Assembly (NCBI GenBank): GCA_031278315.1
Contig: JAITKS010000231.1
Span: 1-44,642, forward strand
DNA: 44,642 nt
Direction of reading: 5' to 3'
From: Planctomycetaceae bacterium
GTDB taxonomy: Bacteria > Planctomycetota > Planctomycetia > Pirellulales > Thermoguttaceae
A model generated the notes under the pieces. The model saw only the letters and a list, made by a program, of their open reading frames with translations, was not told the DNA's origin and made no database searches. Below, piece after piece: positions 42,253-44,642 of this stretch. The position numbers were made by a program, and so were the translations under genes. The first letter of the stretch is position 1. Each line of letters starts with the position of its first letter.

Positions 42253-42831
42253 ATGTTGCGTTTTAACATTCGTTCAAGTATCGCAGGATTGGCGTTTTTT
42301 GTTTTGTTGACGTCTTCGGGCTGCTTTACATCGGGACCAACACTTGGTCCTTTTAGTGTGCCTGTTTTAGTTTTGCCGTTTATTCAAAGTGGTTACGAAG
42401 ACATGGCTTACGAGAGCAGCCGTTTCAACGGAGTCGATATACTCGATCCTATTACCGAAACAGATCATATTGCACTTGATCCTCCGTCTGATGATCAATG
42501 TGTCCGCCAATTTGAAAAAATTCGTCCTATAACCGGTCAAGTACCCGGTTTAGAAACTTGCCGTCGAGATATTGTCGGTATCACCAAAGAATTAATCGCC
42601 GACTATGTCGATGAACCCCGATTTTTCCCTCTTGTCGGTCCAGCTCAAGTGCATCATGCACATTACAAAATTACTATCTATTTTAAAGAAACAATAAACG
42701 TCGGTTGGCCAATTCCGCATACTATTACAGACGACGAAGCTATCGAAGTATTTTATATCGATAAAGACCATTTACATCGTGTCGGTACGCCAATTTCGGA
42801 TCTGAACGCAAACGTACCTCACCATCATTGA
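42253..42831 (+). CDS. Planctomycete-type lipoprotein, function unknown
   Basis: 192 residues. Signal peptide with lipobox VLLTSSGC (Cys about 24). The mature part contains PVLVLPFIQSGYEDMAYESS and a C-terminal beta stretch AQVHHAHYKITIYFKETINV followed by DDEAIEVFYIDKDHLHRV. I have seen this His-rich ending in other Planctomycete lipoproteins; no function is known to me. RBS-like GAGGTAGGC precedes the ATG. Probably anchored in a membrane facing the periplasm. Confidence 0.82.
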   Translation: MLRFNIRSSIAGLAFFVLLTSSGCFTSGPTLGPFSVPVLVLPFIQSGYEDMAYESSRFNGVDILDPITETDHIALDPPSDDQCVRQFEKIRPITGQVPGLETCRRDIVGITKELIADYVDEPRFFPLVGPAQVHHAHYKITIYFKETINVGWPIPHTITDDEAIEVFYIDKDHLHRVGTPISDLNANVPHHH

Positions 42832-42945
42832 TTGCAGCATAATAACAACTTAGGTCTATCAATAAATAATAATTGTGGTAATATACTTTTCGTACTTTGC
42901 AATTCGGTTTTGCTTTTTTACATAAAAAATAAATGAAATTTCTAT

Positions 42946-43005
42946 AGAGACACAACACCTTACATCACTCTGTTGCGATATTGAGATATAAGGTATTGTG
43001 TCTCT
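42946..43005. repeat. 60-bp stem-loop of the AGAGACACAA family
   Basis: AGAGACACAA (42946-42955) pairs with TTGTGTCTCT (42996-43005), and inside them ACCTTA with TAAGGT and ATC with GAT extend the stem. The loop is about 20 nt around CACTCTGTTGCGATA. It is the longest member of the family here. Confidence 0.8.
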
Positions 43006-43068
43006 GCTTTTCAATTTTATTTTTTGTAACAAAAAACCGAATTGACAAATGTGAAAAATATAATACGC

Positions 43069-43178
43069 ACATCGTATAATGACTATTCGGCAATTTAAGA
43101 GCGTATTCAGTAAAGTCTGTTTCACGTAAGTAAGCAGACAGCTCGAAACCGAAATTCAAGTGTGAGTAGTTTAAATAT
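43069..43178 (+). promoter_or_regulatory. Three-box leader element, copy J
   Basis: 5' box GTATAATGACTATTCGGCAA, GTATTCAGT, middle box AAAGTCTGTTTCACGTAAG, hairpin GTCTGTTT/AAGCAGAC (43115-43122 with 43132-43139), 3' box CTCGAAACCGAAATTCAAGT then GAGTAGTTTAAAT. It ends about 50 nt before the decarboxylase ATG. Confidence 0.65.
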
Positions 43179-43228
43179 ATACATTCCTTGAACGGTTATA
43201 ATACTCATTTATTTTTTTATGAATAATT

Positions 43229-44203
43229 ATGTCTAAGTTGAAACGTATTCTTGTTACCGGCGGAGCTGGTTTTCTCGGTTCGCATCTTTGTGAACGTTTA
43301 GTTGAGTTCGGACACGACGTTATTTGCGCGGATAATTTTTTCACTAGTCAGAAATCTAATGTCGTTCATCTTCTCGGCTGCCCGAATTTTGAATTAATAC
43401 GTCACGATATTACGCTGCCTCTCTTTCTCGAAGTAGATGAGATATATAATCTTGCGTGTCCGGCGGCACCGGGTCATTATCAATATAATCCGGTCAAGAC
43501 AATGAAAACTTCACTATCCGGTTCAATTAATATGCTAGGACTTGCGAAAAGATGCCGTGCGAAAATCTTGCAAGCGTCAACAAGCGAAGTTTACGGCGAC
43601 CCCGAAATTCATCCGCAAAAAGAATCGTATCGAGGTCATGTCAATCCAATAGGACCTCGCGCTTGCTACGACGAAGGAAAACGCGCCGCCGAATCTCTGT
43701 TTATGGATTATTGGAGAATGCACCAAATGCCAATCCGAATCGTAAGAATTTTTAATACCTACGGACCAAGAATGCACCCCTACGACGGTAGAGTCGTATC
43801 AAACTTTATAAGACAAGCATTAAGCAACGAACCAATTACAATTTTCGGAAACGGCGAACAAACAAGATCATTTTGTTACAGAGATGATTTAATCGAGGCA
43901 ATAATAAGAATGATGGATAACACGGAAAATTTTGTCGGTCCGGTAAATATCGGCAATCCAATTGAATTTACAATTAACGAACTCGCCGAACTCGTTGTGA
44001 ATATATCCGGCTGTAAGGTAAATTTCGTAAAGAAACCACTGCCGGAAGATGATCCAAAACAACGTCAACCGGATATTTCATTAGCAAAAGAAAAATTAAA
44101 ATGGGAACCAAAAACAAACTTGCAGGAAGGACTCAAAAAAACTATTGATTGGTTCAAAAACATTGAATTCGAACAATATCGTCCGCCGACACCATTGTAT
44201 TAA
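43229..44203 (+). CDS. UDP-glucuronate decarboxylase (UXS-type SDR)
   Basis: 324 residues. An extended short-chain dehydrogenase that converts UDP-glucuronate to UDP-xylose, for envelope or extracellular polysaccharide. The NAD motif is [10 protein letters not shown] near the N-terminus. Active-site phrases are [35 protein letters not shown] and [10 protein letters not shown] with the YxxxK pair; [20 protein letters not shown], then [14 protein letters not shown] and [14 protein letters not shown] complete the UXS pattern. Length is typical of bacterial UXS. A related UDP-glucose epimerase is less likely because the ACPA and [10 protein letters not shown] phrases are UXS-like. Three-box element J lies just upstream. 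Confidence 0.92.
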   Translation: MSKLKRILVTGGAGFLGSHLCERLVEFGHDVICADNFFTSQKSNVVHLLGCPNFELIRHDITLPLFLEVDEIYNLACPAAPGHYQYNPVKTMKTSLSGSINMLGLAKRCRAKILQASTSEVYGDPEIHPQKESYRGHVNPIGPRACYDEGKRAAESLFMDYWRMHQMPIRIVRIFNTYGPRMHPYDGRVVSNFIRQALSNEPITIFGNGEQTRSFCYRDDLIEAIIRMMDNTENFVGPVNIGNPIEFTINELAELVVNISGCKVNFVKKPLPEDDPKQRQPDISLAKEKLKWEPKTNLQEGLKKTIDWFKNIEFEQYRPPTPLY

Positions 44204-44453
44204 ATCGGAATGTATTAAAATCAGAATGCAGAAAAAATTGCAGACAAAATCAAATGTCTTTTACGAAATTCTCATACCTTGTGTTATGAATTTTGAATTA
44301 AATATGTCATTAAATAATTACATAATAATTACAGTCAGTACGAGACGAGACAACGTCAACGAAATTGATCCCGAATAATCTTAAAAAATTTCCAGACAAT
44401 GGTTGTCTTAATGCAATATTAAATTGACTTAAAAATCAAGGAGAAAATTTAAC

Positions 44454-44642
44454 GTGACAACAAAAGATTCAATTAACAAATCTTCAGGCGAAGAGATATT
44501 ACTTTTTAAAGTAAAAACAAAAAAGGAACTATTACGTCTCTTTCCTAAAACTTATAATCATGATGCGTTTTGTAAAAGTATTTGTTCGATACTTATATTA
44601 GTGCGTTGTCTTTTGCAACGTATATGTTCATTGCCGAAGAAC
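44454..44642 (+). CDS. Partial CDS with GTG start, cut by the window end
   Basis: An AAGGAG ribosome-binding site (44438-44443) sits 10 nt before a GTG at 44454, and the frame is open for 63 codons to the end of the window: VTTKDSINKSSGEEILLF, then KVKTKKELLRLFPKTYNHD, then a hydrophobic stretch SICSILILVRCLLQRIC. This is one of the few good Shine-Dalgarno sequences in the window. Too short to assign a family. Confidence 0.6.
   Translation, partial: MTTKDSINKSSGEEILLFKVKTKKELLRLFPKTYNHDAFCKSICSILILVRCLLQRICSLPKN

Larger units (their letters stand above)
42832..43228. other. Intergenic region with stem-loop and three-box element
   Basis: About 400 bp: GTAATATACTTTTCGTACTT then CAATTCGGTTTTG (42873-42910), the AGAGACACAA long palindrome (42946-43005), TTTTTTGTAACAAAAAA, and three-box element J ahead of the decarboxylase gene. 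Confidence 0.65.

Overview
The window looks like chromosomal DNA from an AT-rich member of the Planctomycetota. The taxonomic call rests on several gene families together: a DUF1559 prepilin-like protein, a PEP-CTERM protein, bacterial microcompartment (BMC) shell proteins beside a PduL phosphotransacylase, a sulfatase-modifying-factor-type lipoprotein, and several secreted families I associate with Planctomycetes. The order or family cannot be fixed from this sequence alone. Housekeeping genes (clpX, trpB, cysE/epsC, prfB, tsf, a murE-like gene, a dnaA-like gene) are scattered singly among lineage-specific envelope proteins, with almost no operons.

Layout. 1-9.7 kb: clpX, a small membrane protein, a low-complexity secreted protein, a secreted HExxH metallopeptidase, a DUF2461 protein and a secreted beta-helix protein. 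9.7-20.5 kb: a block lying between two inverted copies of a roughly 210-bp composite repeat. It holds a GH5-like glycosidase, a HEAT-type membrane protein, a divergent MurE-like ligase, a small Tyr-rich secreted protein, PduL, two BMC-H shell proteins and a multi-pass membrane protein. 20.5-29.8 kb: trpB, a PEP-CTERM protein, a divergent DnaA, a membrane-anchored protein, a GH57 glucanotransferase/amylase and a DXD glycosyltransferase, separated by dense repeat mosaics. 29.8-44.6 kb: SUMF-like lipoprotein, membrane protein, STN-domain protein, cysE/epsC, a small AT-hook-like protein, prfB (read through a programmed +1 frameshift), tsf, a VWA protein, two lipoproteins, a DUF1559 protein with a poly-G tract, UDP-glucuronate decarboxylase, and a GTG-started gene cut by the window end.

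The most unusual content is between the genes. First, a directional element of about 100 nt with three conserved boxes and a hairpin recurs eight times in near-complete form and four times in part. It often sits just upstream of a start codon, mainly of envelope genes, and I do not recognise it. Second, arrays of TTAGTGG with a GCATGC core abut coding regions within a few bases and always read outward from the gene, whichever end or strand is involved. Third, several palindromic, MITE-like families (GTAATATATC termini, AGGAACGCAGGCG palindromes, GTCCCTGCGGGAC hairpins, AGAGACACAA palindromes) fill most remaining gaps. No transposase, integrase, CRISPR array, tRNA or rRNA was seen. All functional calls come from reading motifs by eye; no database search was run.
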